From the NCBI RefSeq assembly GCF_006968745.1, contig NZ_CP030118.1, forward strand, positions 5,143,943 to 5,207,942: DNA of 64,000 nucleotides, read 5' to 3'. Origin of the DNA: Brasilonema sennae CENA114. Lineage in GTDB: Bacteria > Cyanobacteriota > Cyanobacteriia > Cyanobacteriales > Nostocaceae. This document shows, piece by piece, positions 52,567 through 61,465 of this stretch (positions are counted from its first letter, which is position 1; every line of letters starts with the position of its first letter). Position numbers and translations under genes: made by a program. The notes under the pieces are model-generated. The model did no database searches and was not told the DNA's origin. It worked only from the letters and a program-made list of their open reading frames with translations.

Positions 52567-52676
52567 GTTTTAGTTATTAGTCATTAGTCATTAGTTATTA
52601 GTTAGGAGTTTTCACCTCACTCCCGACTCCTTCACTTCCTCACTCCCTCACTCCCTCACTCCCTTCTCCCCACAAT
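52567..52676. repeat. Short tandem repeats between the two acylation genes
   Basis: 7-mer runs: ttagtcattagtcattagt near 52570-52600 and cctcactccctcactccct near 52641-52670. Typical short tandemly repeated repetitive sequence of filamentous cyanobacteria. The upstream DUF1574 gene ends here and the MBOAT gene begins at the other edge, so copy number could affect spacing. Confidence 0.75.
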
Positions 52677-55600
52677 TTATTTGCTGAACCAAGGAATAGT
52701 AGGATCATTCGCAAGCTTTTTCGATATTTTATAAGCACCGTAGCGGTTGAGATGGCTGGGATCGGAAAAGTAGTCATTTGCCTTAGGCCATAATTGGCTT
52801 AAGTCTTGGTAAATAAAATTTGGTTTGCCTGCCAAACTTTGCATATACTGCTGAAATTCTTGCTCATATTTTGAGCGTACTGAGTCTAAATAATATGCTG
52901 TAACAGGCATATTGACAAAGACTAAAGTTATTTTCTGAGACTGGGTAAATCTAAGTAGTGTTTGTAGAGCAGTATTTTGCTCACCTTGCAGTCGAAAATA
53001 TTTGTAGTCGTTGTCGTAGTTACCAGAGACTAGAGAATATTTTTGATAGTATGTAGTTGGTTGGAAGCGAGTCGAAAGAGGGAGAAATCCATCAAATTCA
53101 ACTGCTTGCACCTGAATATCTTCTGGATTTTTGCTGTGTGATTTTTGAGTAACTGCTTGGTTTGTGTTGCTAATAATAGGCAAATATTTCAATTGTTGTT
53201 TCAAAAGATTTTTAAGATTGTCACGCTTTTGATAAGTCGCGGAAAAAGTAGCTAAACCTTTACTTAACCAAATATCTACAGCTTGATAAGTGCTCTCACC
53301 TTCCGGAGGTTCTTCCATTGCCGTTTCTTGCTCTGTGCTGGCTGCTTTTTGCAACACATATTGATATCCTGGTGATGCAGCAATTGTGCTAAAAGTTATA
53401 TCCTCTCGACCGCTGTTGAAAGCACGAGCACCATCTGCCCAAATAATAAGTTTTGGTAGTTCCGATGGCTTAAGAACTCGACGCACAACAAAATCGACGA
53501 CTTTTGCAGTTGCACCATTAATGCCAAAGTTAAAAACATCAATATTCTGAGAACCTTGAGTTGCTAAAGATTTAGAAAGAGCAACAGGATCTATTCCCCT
53601 CAAAGCGCGGGAAGATCCAATAATCAATACATCTGGTGGATGCCCTGTTTTTGCTAAACGCTGTTTGTATAGTATGAGTTGCTCATCTAATTGGGAAGCA
53701 TTGAAACTTGGTATTTGCCTGAGTAATGATCCTGATTTGTGAGAACGTGCTGCAAGAATAATCGCAGTTGGTGTTGCTTTTGACTTCAACGGTGAGGCTT
53801 CCAAATCTGGTTGCGTAGAATTCGATGCATTGAATACATTGTTCTCATCTTTAGGAGATTTTTCTTTAGAAGTACTTGTAAAAAATGCAGTTCTCTGTTT
53901 CTGGTCAGCCGAATCAGTATACGATGTTTTAATAGTAGAAGATGATTTAGGCGAAACACTGCTAACCGTGGATGTTGGGGGTGTGATGCGGGATAAAAAT
54001 TTCCCCAATATCCAATCTGTTTGTAAAGTCAGTAGTAATCCCAACGCACCCCATACTAAGGCAACTTTGAGTCCTTGTCCTTGATGATGATTTTTAGTTT
54101 TTTGTTGTGATTTGTTCTCTGTAAACAACTGCGTTGCTAAAAAAAGCTTTCTGACATTTGCGCTCCAATCTTGAGTCACTTGTGTGACAAAAATGTAAAT
54201 TTCCTCTGTAGATATGTTAGGGCGCAGCACAGGTTCGTCAGTCTCAGAAGTTGGAAGCTCGTGAACATAAGCAGAGGTTGGAGCAAATTTTGGAGTTGCT
54301 TGTGCTACCAATGGTTCACGGTGTTTATAATCGACACTGTAGTCCCAAAAAGGTTCCTTGTTACCAGCACACCGACCGTAGACGCGCACACCAGCAATTC
54401 CGGAGATTTTTAGCTGATGCACAAACTCAGTCACTTGTGAAGCAACTTGTTCGCATGCTGGACAAAGGGGTGCATCACACATGATGTGCAATAAATCCCC
54501 AATGCGTTGCACAAAGACGCGAATACCTCCGGTTTTGAGACGCATATCTAAATCAGGGTTGAGCAAACGCTCAAGTAGGAAAACAATAGCACGTTCATCC
54601 CCATAAGTCGCCAGTTGCTGGGCTGAGATTGCAAGCGCTGGGTGTTCGTTAGCAGGTAAGGACAACCAATCAACCCATGCTGGTTGGTTATCTGTTGTTT
54701 TTTGTCCATACACTGTCGCTGCAACAATACCTTGGGGGGCTATTTTTTCTAAAACAGGTCTTACGGCTTGTAAACACAGTGTCTTCTCTAAAATTGGATC
54801 AGTTGCCAATGTTTCAGAAACTGGGGTACAAAAGATATGTAGTGTTGATTCTTTGAGTATTGCTTCTACTGTCACTTTTGACTCTAACAACGTCTCACTT
54901 AACAAACGTGACAGGGCTTGCACATCTCCCCAACGCGCCCATTCCTTAAGCATTACCTTAGATGGCGTCAAATCCACTTTGAACAGCCAATCTATCCTCT
55001 TTTCACCCTTGACACGCGAAGCGATCACAGCTTCTTGGTAACCAGAAAGTTTAAGATGCCGTAATTTCTGGGCGACTGGTTCGGCAATTAAAGATGGATC
55101 TGGGTTAGAATAACTCGATTCACAAAATACCCACAGCTGAGTTTGATTTTTGTAATTGTTTTGTGTGGATTTTTGCTTGATGACTTCAACTTCTACAGCA
55201 ATATCAAAAGTACTGAGTGTTTCACTCAGATAACGAGCGATCGCCTCTGGATCTCCTTGGTGCGCTAAAGTTTCGTTAGAAACAATCAGCCCTCCACTAG
55301 CAGCTTTTTGCGATTTTCCCTCATCTTCTAGCAGCGCTTGCTCTACCTGTTCTAAATGCCGATCAAGTTGATTGAGATAAACTTTATGACACCATCTCGG
55401 TTGATTTTCCCCTTTTTTGCGTCCGTAGACAAAGACTTGATAAATTGCAGGTTGCTCAATGCTAGTCAGGACATCCAAATCTGTTTGTTGTAATGCTCGC
55501 AGCAAGTCAGACAGAGTTTGCCAACGCTGAGGACATTCTCGACCTTCACATAAAATGTGTAGTTCGTTTCCCTGCAACCGGATTTTTACCCCGAAAGTGC

Positions 55601-55721
55601 TAATCCCTGTTGCTTGGCTAACCCACTGCACTAGAGATTTTTGGCGATCTGGTAATTCTGTTTTCATGGAAAGTTGACTTGACAGGAAGCTGTGATTTTT
55701 AACAGTGCTTTCGTTGAGCAA
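52677..55721 (-). CDS. DUF1574 / SGNH-like protein with four N-terminal repeats
   Basis: Encodes 1014 residues. The first half has four related modules of about 100-110 residues (about 25-125, 150-255, 270-365 and 385-465), each ending in a VYGRK-type strand followed by a W-V-L pattern (VFVYGRKKGENQPRW, VIASRVKGEKRIDW, ATVYGQKTTDNQPAW, VRVYGRCAGNKEPFW). After a spacer with one transmembrane helix near 565-585 (ALVWGALGLLLTLQTDWIL) comes a DUF1574 SGNH hydrolase-like domain (about 690-1014): PDVLIIGSSRALRGIDP with the nucleophile Ser, NFGINGATA and the late DPSHLNRYG. It probably gives acyl groups to glycans with the MBOAT protein downstream. Confidence 0.85.
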   Translation of the reverse strand: MLNESTVKNHSFLSSQLSMKTELPDRQKSLVQWVSQATGISTFGVKIRLQGNELHILCEGRECPQRWQTLSDLLRALQQTDLDVLTSIEQPAIYQVFVYGRKKGENQPRWCHKVYLNQLDRHLEQVEQALLEDEGKSQKAASGGLIVSNETLAHQGDPEAIARYLSETLSTFDIAVEVEVIKQKSTQNNYKNQTQLWVFCESSYSNPDPSLIAEPVAQKLRHLKLSGYQEAVIASRVKGEKRIDWLFKVDLTPSKVMLKEWARWGDVQALSRLLSETLLESKVTVEAILKESTLHIFCTPVSETLATDPILEKTLCLQAVRPVLEKIAPQGIVAATVYGQKTTDNQPAWVDWLSLPANEHPALAISAQQLATYGDERAIVFLLERLLNPDLDMRLKTGGIRVFVQRIGDLLHIMCDAPLCPACEQVASQVTEFVHQLKISGIAGVRVYGRCAGNKEPFWDYSVDYKHREPLVAQATPKFAPTSAYVHELPTSETDEPVLRPNISTEEIYIFVTQVTQDWSANVRKLFLATQLFTENKSQQKTKNHHQGQGLKVALVWGALGLLLTLQTDWILGKFLSRITPPTSTVSSVSPKSSSTIKTSYTDSADQKQRTAFFTSTSKEKSPKDENNVFNASNSTQPDLEASPLKSKATPTAIILAARSHKSGSLLRQIPSFNASQLDEQLILYKQRLAKTGHPPDVLIIGSSRALRGIDPVALSKSLATQGSQNIDVFNFGINGATAKVVDFVVRRVLKPSELPKLIIWADGARAFNSGREDITFSTIAASPGYQYVLQKAASTEQETAMEEPPEGESTYQAVDIWLSKGLATFSATYQKRDNLKNLLKQQLKYLPIISNTNQAVTQKSHSKNPEDIQVQAVEFDGFLPLSTRFQPTTYYQKYSLVSGNYDNDYKYFRLQGEQNTALQTLLRFTQSQKITLVFVNMPVTAYYLDSVRSKYEQEFQQYMQSLAGKPNFIYQDLSQLWPKANDYFSDPSHLNRYGAYKISKKLANDPTIPWFSK

Positions 55722-55991
55722 TAAATTACTTACTAGCTCAAGGGGATTTTGTCAATCCGTTTTGACTAGGAATTTAGTGAAATGATTCTCAATGGCTATT
55801 CCCGAATCGCCAATCCCCAATTCCTTGTAAACTAGAACTATAGAATTATGACACTATGTCGTTTTTTTTAACACTTTTGTTACCTTATAACTTTGTAAAA
55901 TCGGCAAAAATAGTTGTGTACAGTTACAAGACTGACTTTTGTTTGGTTTTGCATTTTATCCCTTTCATTCTTGAACCCCCACCGAAAACTA

Positions 55992-56219
55992 ATGCCACCT
56001 GTGACCCCCGGTTCTTTATCTGATTCTGGACTAAATCTAACTTTGTTTACCATTCCTCAGTCTTTGCTTTTGCAAGTTGGTACCGCATCTATACTACTTT
56101 TGCAAATAGCAGAAATTGGCACAACAGAAACTCTACAAGCGTTTGGGGAGGCGACAGTTGAATTGTTTCGAGGCGATCGCCTGCCGATTCTTAATTTCCC
56201 TGATGAAAAAGAATCTTAA
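55992..56219 (+). CDS. Small conserved-looking hypothetical protein
   Basis: Encodes 75 residues from ATG 55992 (MPPVTPGSLS); a longer start at 55914 adds a hydrophobic but non-signal-like stretch. The sequence LLLQVGTASILLLQIAEIGTTETLQAFGEATVELFRGDRLPIL is typical of a short protein kept in many filamentous cyanobacteria, as far as I can recall. No function. It precedes ppc by 107 bp on the same strand. Confidence 0.6.
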   Translation: MPPVTPGSLSDSGLNLTLFTIPQSLLLQVGTASILLLQIAEIGTTETLQAFGEATVELFRGDRLPILNFPDEKES

Positions 56220-56326
56220 AATCTCAAAAATGCACTTTGCCTCCTCAATGATTCTATGGCAATTGTCATAACTCAGTCAGCTCATAGAATCAAAAAATCT
56301 TAACTTGCTTAACCGGCATAAAGGAT

Positions 56327-59300
56327 ATGAATTACCTTTTATACTCTTTTACTCAGGCAGTGAACATCTACCCCGCCTCCGACTTATTTTTGCGCCATCG
56401 CCTGCAAGTCGTAGAGGAGTTGTGGGAGTCGGTTCTGCGCCAAGAGTGTGGTCAAAAGATGGTAGACTTGCTGCGGCAACTACAGGATTTGTGTTCCCCA
56501 GAGGGACAAGCAATCAACGACCAAGCTTCCTCTGTGTTCAAGTTGATAGAACAGCTCAATATCAACGAAACAATTCGAGCTGCTCGTGCTTTCGCTTTGT
56601 ATTTTCAGTTGATTAACATCATAGAGCAGGACAACGAACAAAAACAGCAATTAATTCGTTATGAGGTAGAAACAGAGTCAACAACTCAAGAAACTCTACC
56701 AGATTTCATCTGTTCATCAAACCAAGAAGAAGCAGAAAATCCTGTTAACAGTGGACTTGGAGCAGACTTATTGACAAAAAGTTGGCAAGCAAACTCCAAT
56801 AATAAACGAAAAGGAACTTTCGCCAGTTTGTTGCCTTATTTATTCAATTTAAACGTCCCACCACAGCAAATTCAACGTCTGATTGCACAGTTGGACGTGC
56901 AGCTTGTATTTACAGCTCACCCAACAGAAATTGTTCGGCATACAATCCGTGATAAACAACGGCGAGTGGTTAAACTGTTGCAACAGCTAGATGTAGTGGA
57001 AAAACGTTCTACAAACGGTAGTCCTTCGTGGGAAGTCGAGGAAGTACAAGAACAACTGCTCGAAGAAATTCGCCTGTGGTGGCGTACCGATGAACTACAC
57101 CAGTTTAAACCCTCAGTACTCGATGAAGTAGATTATGCCTTGCACTACTTCCAAGAAGTTTTATTTGATAGTATTCCTCATTTGCACAAACGTTTAAAAC
57201 ACGCATTGTCTAGCACTTTTCCCTGGTTGGAACCTCCTGGGAAAAACTTCTGTAAGTTTGGCTCTTGGGTAGGAGCAGACAGAGATGGAAATCCATCTGT
57301 GACACCAGAAATTACCTGGCAAACAGCTTGCTATCAGCGCAACATTGTGCTAGAGAAATACATCAAGTCGGTGAGGCAGTTGATAAACTTGTTGAGTTTA
57401 TCGCTCCATTGGAGTGATATATTACCAGACTTGCTGGAATCTTTGGAGTTGGAGCAGTCCCAACTGAGTGAAGTTTACGAGCAACTGGCCTTGCGCTTTC
57501 GACAAGAACCATATCGACTGAAGCTATCTTATGTGCTCAAGCGGCTGGAAAATACTCGCGATCGCAACCTAGCTCTGTACAAACGAGAACCCCTAAAGAA
57601 TGAGAATATCCCAATTTACCATTCAGGAGCAGATTTTTTAGCAGAACTACGCTTGATTGAACACAACTTGACAGAAACAGGTTTGAGTTGTCGAGAATTG
57701 GAACATCTAATCTGTCAGGTAGAAATTTTTGGTTTTAACTTAACACATCTCGACATCCGCCAAGAATCAACCCGTCACTCTGATGCTTTAAACGAAATCT
57801 TGGAATACCTGGGAGTTTTAAAAGTCCCCTACGACGAACTATCAGAACAGGAGAGAACTGCTTGGCTAGTTGAAGAACTGCAAACACGTCGCCCGTTAAT
57901 TCCAGCAGAACTGCCATTTTCCGAAAAAACGAACGATGTGATTCAAACTTTACGGATGGTGCGATCGCTCCAACAAGAGTTTGGTCATCATATTTGCCAA
58001 ACTTACATTATCAGCATGTGTCGCCAAGTAAGCGACGTGTTGGAAGTGTTGCTACTGGCTAAAGAAGCTGGACTTTATGATCCGGGTACTGCTATTGGAA
58101 GCATTCAAGTTGTTCCCCTGTTTGAAACAGTAGAAGATTTGCAACGTTCCACAAGCGTTATGCGGGAACTGTTTACATTACCCTTGTACCGCGCTTTGCT
58201 AGCAGGAGGGTATAAAGCAGGGGAACAGGAAGCAGGGAGCAGGGAGCAGGGAGCAGGTGAGACAGCGCTGCGGGAGGGTTTCCAACGCCAGATACCTCTG
58301 TCGGGAAACCCTCCTTCAGTACTGGCTCCTCCGCAGGCGACTGCGAACCCGAAGGGGAAAGAAATAACTCCTTCATCTCCCCTAACGCCTAATTTGCAAG
58401 AAGTGATGCTGGGCTATTCCGACAGCAACAAAGATTCAGGTTTCTTAAGCAGTAACTGGGAAATCCACAAAGCTCAAAAAGCATTACAGAAAATTGCAGA
58501 AGAGTATGGTGTGAATTTGCGGATTTTTCATGGACGAGGTGGTTCTGTTGGACGCGGTGGTGGTCCATCTTATGAAGCTATTTTGGCTCAGCCCGGTCAC
58601 AGTATCAATGGACGAATCAAAATTACCGAACAAGGAGAAGTTCTGGCTTCTAAATATTCCTTACCGGACTTAGCACTGTACAACCTAGAAACGATCAGCT
58701 CTGCTGTTATTCAAGCTAGCTTGCTGCGGACGGGGTTTGATGATATTCAACCTTGGAATGAAATTATGGAAGAACTAGCAGCGCGATCGCGTGTTCACTA
58801 TCGCAACCTGATCTACGAACAACCTGATTTTATTGACTTCTTCCATCAAGTCACCCCCATTGAGGAAATTAGCCAGCTGCAAATTAGTTCTCGTCCAGCC
58901 CGTCGTCCATCTGGTAAAAAAGATTTGACTAGCTTACGGGCAATTCCTTGGGTTTTCAGCTGGACACAAACCCGATTCTTACTACCTTCTTGGTACGGTG
59001 TTGGTACAGCTTTGCAAGAATTCTTGAACGAAGAACCAGAAGAACATTTGAAGTTACTGCGTTATTTTTATATCAAGTGGCCCTTCTTCAAAATGGTGAT
59101 TTCTAAAGCAGAAATGACCTTAGCTAAAGTAGACTTGCAAATGGCACAGCAATATGTTCAACAACTGTCTAACCCTGAAGACAAACCCCGTTTTGAGCAA
59201 GTTTTTGAACAAATTGCTAGTGAATACTATTTGACAAGGGGTTTGGTTTTGCAAATCACTGGTCATCAACAACTTTTGGATGGAGACCCCGTATTGCAGC

Positions 59301-59494
59301 GCTCAGTCCAGTTACGTAATGCTACAATTGTGCCCCTAGGTTTCATTCAAATTTCCTTGCTCAAACGCCTGCGCGAATCTCGAACAAATGTGACATCCGG
59401 AGTAATTCACTCTCGTTACAGTAAAGGCGAGTTGTTACGAGGAGCATTGTTAACTATCAACGGTATTGCCGCAGGCATGAGAAATACTGGTTGA
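56327..59494 (+). CDS. ppc: Phosphoenolpyruvate carboxylase
   Basis: Encodes 1055 residues, slightly longer than the usual 1010-1035 of cyanobacterial forms. Fixes bicarbonate on PEP to give oxaloacetate. Signatures: FTAHPTEIVRHTIRDKQRR near 202 with the catalytic His, VLGYSDSNKDSGFLSSNW-like MLGYSDSNKDSGFLSSNW, FHGRGGSVGRGGGPSY for phosphate binding, and the C-terminal NTG. A loop near 625-690 contains about 45 repeat-derived residues (AGEQEAGSREQGAG, RQIPLSGNPPSVLAPPQ) at about 58210-58395, in frame and just before the conserved VMLGYSD. The loop is naturally variable, so activity is probably kept. Confidence 0.96.
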   Translation: MNYLLYSFTQAVNIYPASDLFLRHRLQVVEELWESVLRQECGQKMVDLLRQLQDLCSPEGQAINDQASSVFKLIEQLNINETIRAARAFALYFQLINIIEQDNEQKQQLIRYEVETESTTQETLPDFICSSNQEEAENPVNSGLGADLLTKSWQANSNNKRKGTFASLLPYLFNLNVPPQQIQRLIAQLDVQLVFTAHPTEIVRHTIRDKQRRVVKLLQQLDVVEKRSTNGSPSWEVEEVQEQLLEEIRLWWRTDELHQFKPSVLDEVDYALHYFQEVLFDSIPHLHKRLKHALSSTFPWLEPPGKNFCKFGSWVGADRDGNPSVTPEITWQTACYQRNIVLEKYIKSVRQLINLLSLSLHWSDILPDLLESLELEQSQLSEVYEQLALRFRQEPYRLKLSYVLKRLENTRDRNLALYKREPLKNENIPIYHSGADFLAELRLIEHNLTETGLSCRELEHLICQVEIFGFNLTHLDIRQESTRHSDALNEILEYLGVLKVPYDELSEQERTAWLVEELQTRRPLIPAELPFSEKTNDVIQTLRMVRSLQQEFGHHICQTYIISMCRQVSDVLEVLLLAKEAGLYDPGTAIGSIQVVPLFETVEDLQRSTSVMRELFTLPLYRALLAGGYKAGEQEAGSREQGAGETALREGFQRQIPLSGNPPSVLAPPQATANPKGKEITPSSPLTPNLQEVMLGYSDSNKDSGFLSSNWEIHKAQKALQKIAEEYGVNLRIFHGRGGSVGRGGGPSYEAILAQPGHSINGRIKITEQGEVLASKYSLPDLALYNLETISSAVIQASLLRTGFDDIQPWNEIMEELAARSRVHYRNLIYEQPDFIDFFHQVTPIEEISQLQISSRPARRPSGKKDLTSLRAIPWVFSWTQTRFLLPSWYGVGTALQEFLNEEPEEHLKLLRYFYIKWPFFKMVISKAEMTLAKVDLQMAQQYVQQLSNPEDKPRFEQVFEQIASEYYLTRGLVLQITGHQQLLDGDPVLQRSVQLRNATIVPLGFIQISLLKRLRESRTNVTSGVIHSRYSKGELLRGALLTINGIAAGMRNTG
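58206..58395. repeat. Repeat insertion inside ppc
   Basis: A gcagggagcagggagcaggg-type short tandem run (58228-58258) is followed by a GC-rich module (ccagatacctctgtcgggaa) that also occurs at about 59731-59752. The segment stays in frame. Boundaries are approximate because no target duplication could be recognised. Confidence 0.65.
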
Positions 59495-59539
59495 TTTATT
59501 ATACACAGTCATTAGTCAAAAGTCCTGAAAGATCGACTA

Positions 59540-59935
59540 ATGAACGGCAGTCCCCACAACGGTCAAAGCTCGCCGCTTGGGTTGCTTCCCCCGGCAGACT
59601 TTGGGGGAACCCCAAGGCCCTTCGGGTTCGCCAGTCGCCTACGGAGGGAGACCCTCCTGCAGCGCTGGTCTCACCAGATCCCTCTGTCGGGAAACCCTCT
59701 CCGAAGTTGCCACAACGCGGGGAACCCGACGCCAGATACCTCTGTCGGGAAACCCTCATCAAGTACTGGCTCCGCAAGGCACAACTCTTGGCAGGACTGG
59801 CTCCCTCCGGGTTCACCAGTCGCCTACGGCGGGAAACCCGCTCCGAAGTTGCCACAACGCGGGGAACCCGCGCAAGGCACTTCTCTCTGCTGCGCTGGAT
59901 TCACCGCAAGGCGCTGCCTCCTAATGACCAATGAT
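59540..59935. repeat. GC-rich repeat patch open in all three forward frames
   Basis: About 395 bp of patchwork repeat between ppc and the next gene. All three forward frames lack stops for 115-147 codons and one minus frame for 118. The translations share repeat-peptide words (for example SPSRGNP-type strings) and no protein fold. Its first part (about 59559-59610) is the inverse of 61808-61861. The same modules form the insertions in ppc and in the large surface protein. Confidence 0.8.
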
Positions 59936-59950
59936 TAATAACTATAACTA

Positions 59951-60205
59951 ATGACTAAAAATCGAACTCTCACTTGCACCTTTGTAGCCCTGCTGTCAGG
60001 ATTTTTGGGAGGTTACATCGGAGGACAAATCACCTTAAGTCTCCACAGTCACAAGTGTCAAAACCAAACTTGGGGATTGAAGGAGATGTGTAATGTTTTG
60101 ATTACACCAGGGGCAGTTTGGCAGGGTAGCACAACAGGACTGTGGACAGGAACTGTGTTGGGTGCATTTGTTGGGGGTTCACTGACACGCCGAACTCAGG
60201 AGTGA
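59951..60205 (+). CDS. Small hypothetical membrane protein
   Basis: Encodes 84 residues. Two hydrophobic segments (TCTFVALLSGFLGGYIGGQITL and TGLWTGTVLGAFVGGSL) with glycine-zipper character, and two cysteines in between (HKCQNQTWGLKEMCN). Possibly an envelope protein; no family recognised. Preceded closely by repeat DNA and followed by a g/a-rich run (aggagggaaggaggga). Confidence 0.5.
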   Translation: MTKNRTLTCTFVALLSGFLGGYIGGQITLSLHSHKCQNQTWGLKEMCNVLITPGAVWQGSTTGLWTGTVLGAFVGGSLTRRTQE

Positions 60206-60304
60206 GGGAAGGAGGGAAGGAGGGAGTTATTTCTTCCCCTGCTTCCCCTGCACAAGATGCTTTATCTAAAAGAGGGGGTTTGGGGAGCTATAAGACCCAA
60301 TGCC

Positions 60305-61029
60305 CCACGGCCACCCTATTGGAGTTGACGTGGGACTAGAAAAGTTTTTGGCAACCAGTGATGGTGTTCTCGTAAAGCCGCCTAAGTTTTTCAAGACAAT
60401 GCAAAGCAAGCTGAAATTGCTGAGGCAAAAAGCGGTGTGGATTTTCCTCCCGCTTTATTGCCGTGCAACGCAGATTATCTAGAAAGCAAAAACGGTCGAA
60501 GAACTACGACAAACAGCGTATTAAAGTTGCAAGAATGCATCACACGATAGACAACACTCGTAAAGACTTTCACTTTAAACAAGCTCACGCCCTTTGTGAT
60601 GCCGGAGATATGATCTTCATCGAAGATCTGGATTATTCTAAGATGGCAAAAGGGATACTGGGAAAGCATATGCTTGACGCTGGCTTTGGACAGTTCCGAA
60701 CTATCACTAAGTATGTGTGCTGGAAACGAGGAAAGTTTTTTAGCTGCGTTGATCCAAGGGGAACTTCTCAAGAGTGTCCAAAATGTGGTGCGCTTACAAA
60801 CAAAGACTTGAGCATTAGAATACATCATTGTTCTAGCTGTGGATACACCACAGATAGAGATGTTGCTAGTGGTCAAGTCATTAGAAACCGAGGCTATGCC
60901 TCAATTAGTACGCCAGGGCTTAGCGGAAAGGAAACTGCCTGTGCAGCCGATCTACCGGGGGCTGAGGTCACTCAGTCTAGGCAAGTGGCGAAATCCGGTA
61001 AGGAAAAAACTAGGAAGTCCAGTAAGTGA
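60305..61029 (+). pseudogene. tnpB: Decayed TnpB (IS200/IS605 OrfB) gene
   Basis: The first part reads GVDVGLEKFLATSDGVL, the RuvC-I region with its catalytic Asp; the second part has MIFIEDLDYSKMAKG (second Asp/Glu), CPKCGALTNKD with CSSCGYTTDRDVASGQVI (zinc finger and RuvC-III Asp). The N-terminal half of the protein is missing, and a 43-bp insertion (60423-60465) shifts the frame between LKLL and QRRLSRKQK. TnpB is an RNA-guided nuclease in IS200/IS605 elements; this copy cannot be active. Its 3' end abuts a conserved hairpin at 61038-61075. Confidence 0.9.
60423..60465. repeat. Small dispersed repeat inserted in tnpB
   Basis: 43 bp that are absent from the expected protein (the flanks join LKLL to QRRLSRK). 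It forms a hairpin: gcaaaaagcgg pairs with ccgctttattgc apart from one bulge. Resembles the very small mobile palindromic repeats known in Nostoc-type genomes. 43 is not a multiple of three, so it breaks the frame. Confidence 0.7.
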
Positions 61030-61037
61030 TTACTGGA

Positions 61038-61075
61038 AGCCCCCGCTGAATCGAAGATTGCAGCGGGGGAGGATG
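61038..61075 (+). ncRNA. Right end / guide-RNA scaffold region of the tnpB element
   Basis: The 9-bp arms cccccgctg (61040-61048) and cagcggggg (61061-61069) form a hairpin followed by aggatgtcac. Elements of the IS200/IS605 group carry such a structured right end overlapping the tnpB 3' end, and the TnpB guide RNA derives from it. The gene is broken, so the RNA is probably relic. Confidence 0.5.
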
Positions 61076-61465
61076 TCACAACCCGTCAGTAGGGGCTGTT
61101 GGCGTTTGTCGATGACTCAAAGTTCTCCAGGTGTTAGTTCTGGTGTCAAAACAACGCCAAGTAGCTTCAGAAGAGTCTCGGTAGCAAAACACAGAGCGAT
61201 CGCCAGCGTTAAGATTATCAGTTAAATAGTAAATAATTCCTCTAAAAGGATGAGTTTTTCGACTCAACCGCTTAGCTACTGCTTGATTGGGACATTCTAC
61301 GACAAACACGGATTGTCCATCTAAATGACCCAAAGAGAAGATGCACATGCGCAAAATGGCTCGCAGCCAGCTTTCTGAGCTATCAAAATAATCATCAATA
61401 ATTTTGTTAGTGAGAGCTTTTTCTAGAGCACGGTCTTTTTTATGAGGAGTGTGAGGGTCTGACAT
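61076..61465 (-). CDS. Hypothetical soluble protein
   Basis: Encodes 129 residues from ATG 61465 (MSDPHTPHKK); the longer frame from 61546 adds 27 residues that look like translated upstream DNA. Contains IDDYFDSSESWLRAILRMCIFSLG, VFVVECPNQAVAKRLSRKTHPFRGI and RSVFCYRDSSEATWRCFD stretches. Compact alpha/beta, probably conserved in filamentous cyanobacteria, but I do not recognise a family. The right end of the tnpB element abuts its 3' end, and the last ten residues may derive from it. Confidence 0.6.
   Translation of the reverse strand: MSDPHTPHKKDRALEKALTNKIIDDYFDSSESWLRAILRMCIFSLGHLDGQSVFVVECPNQAVAKRLSRKTHPFRGIIYYLTDNLNAGDRSVFCYRDSSEATWRCFDTRTNTWRTLSHRQTPTAPTDGL

Noticed and set aside
59491..59938. 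Several long overlapping frames in the post-ppc repeat
   Set aside because: All frames are open together, translations are repeat words, and no ribosome site is present; a property of the repeat, not genes.
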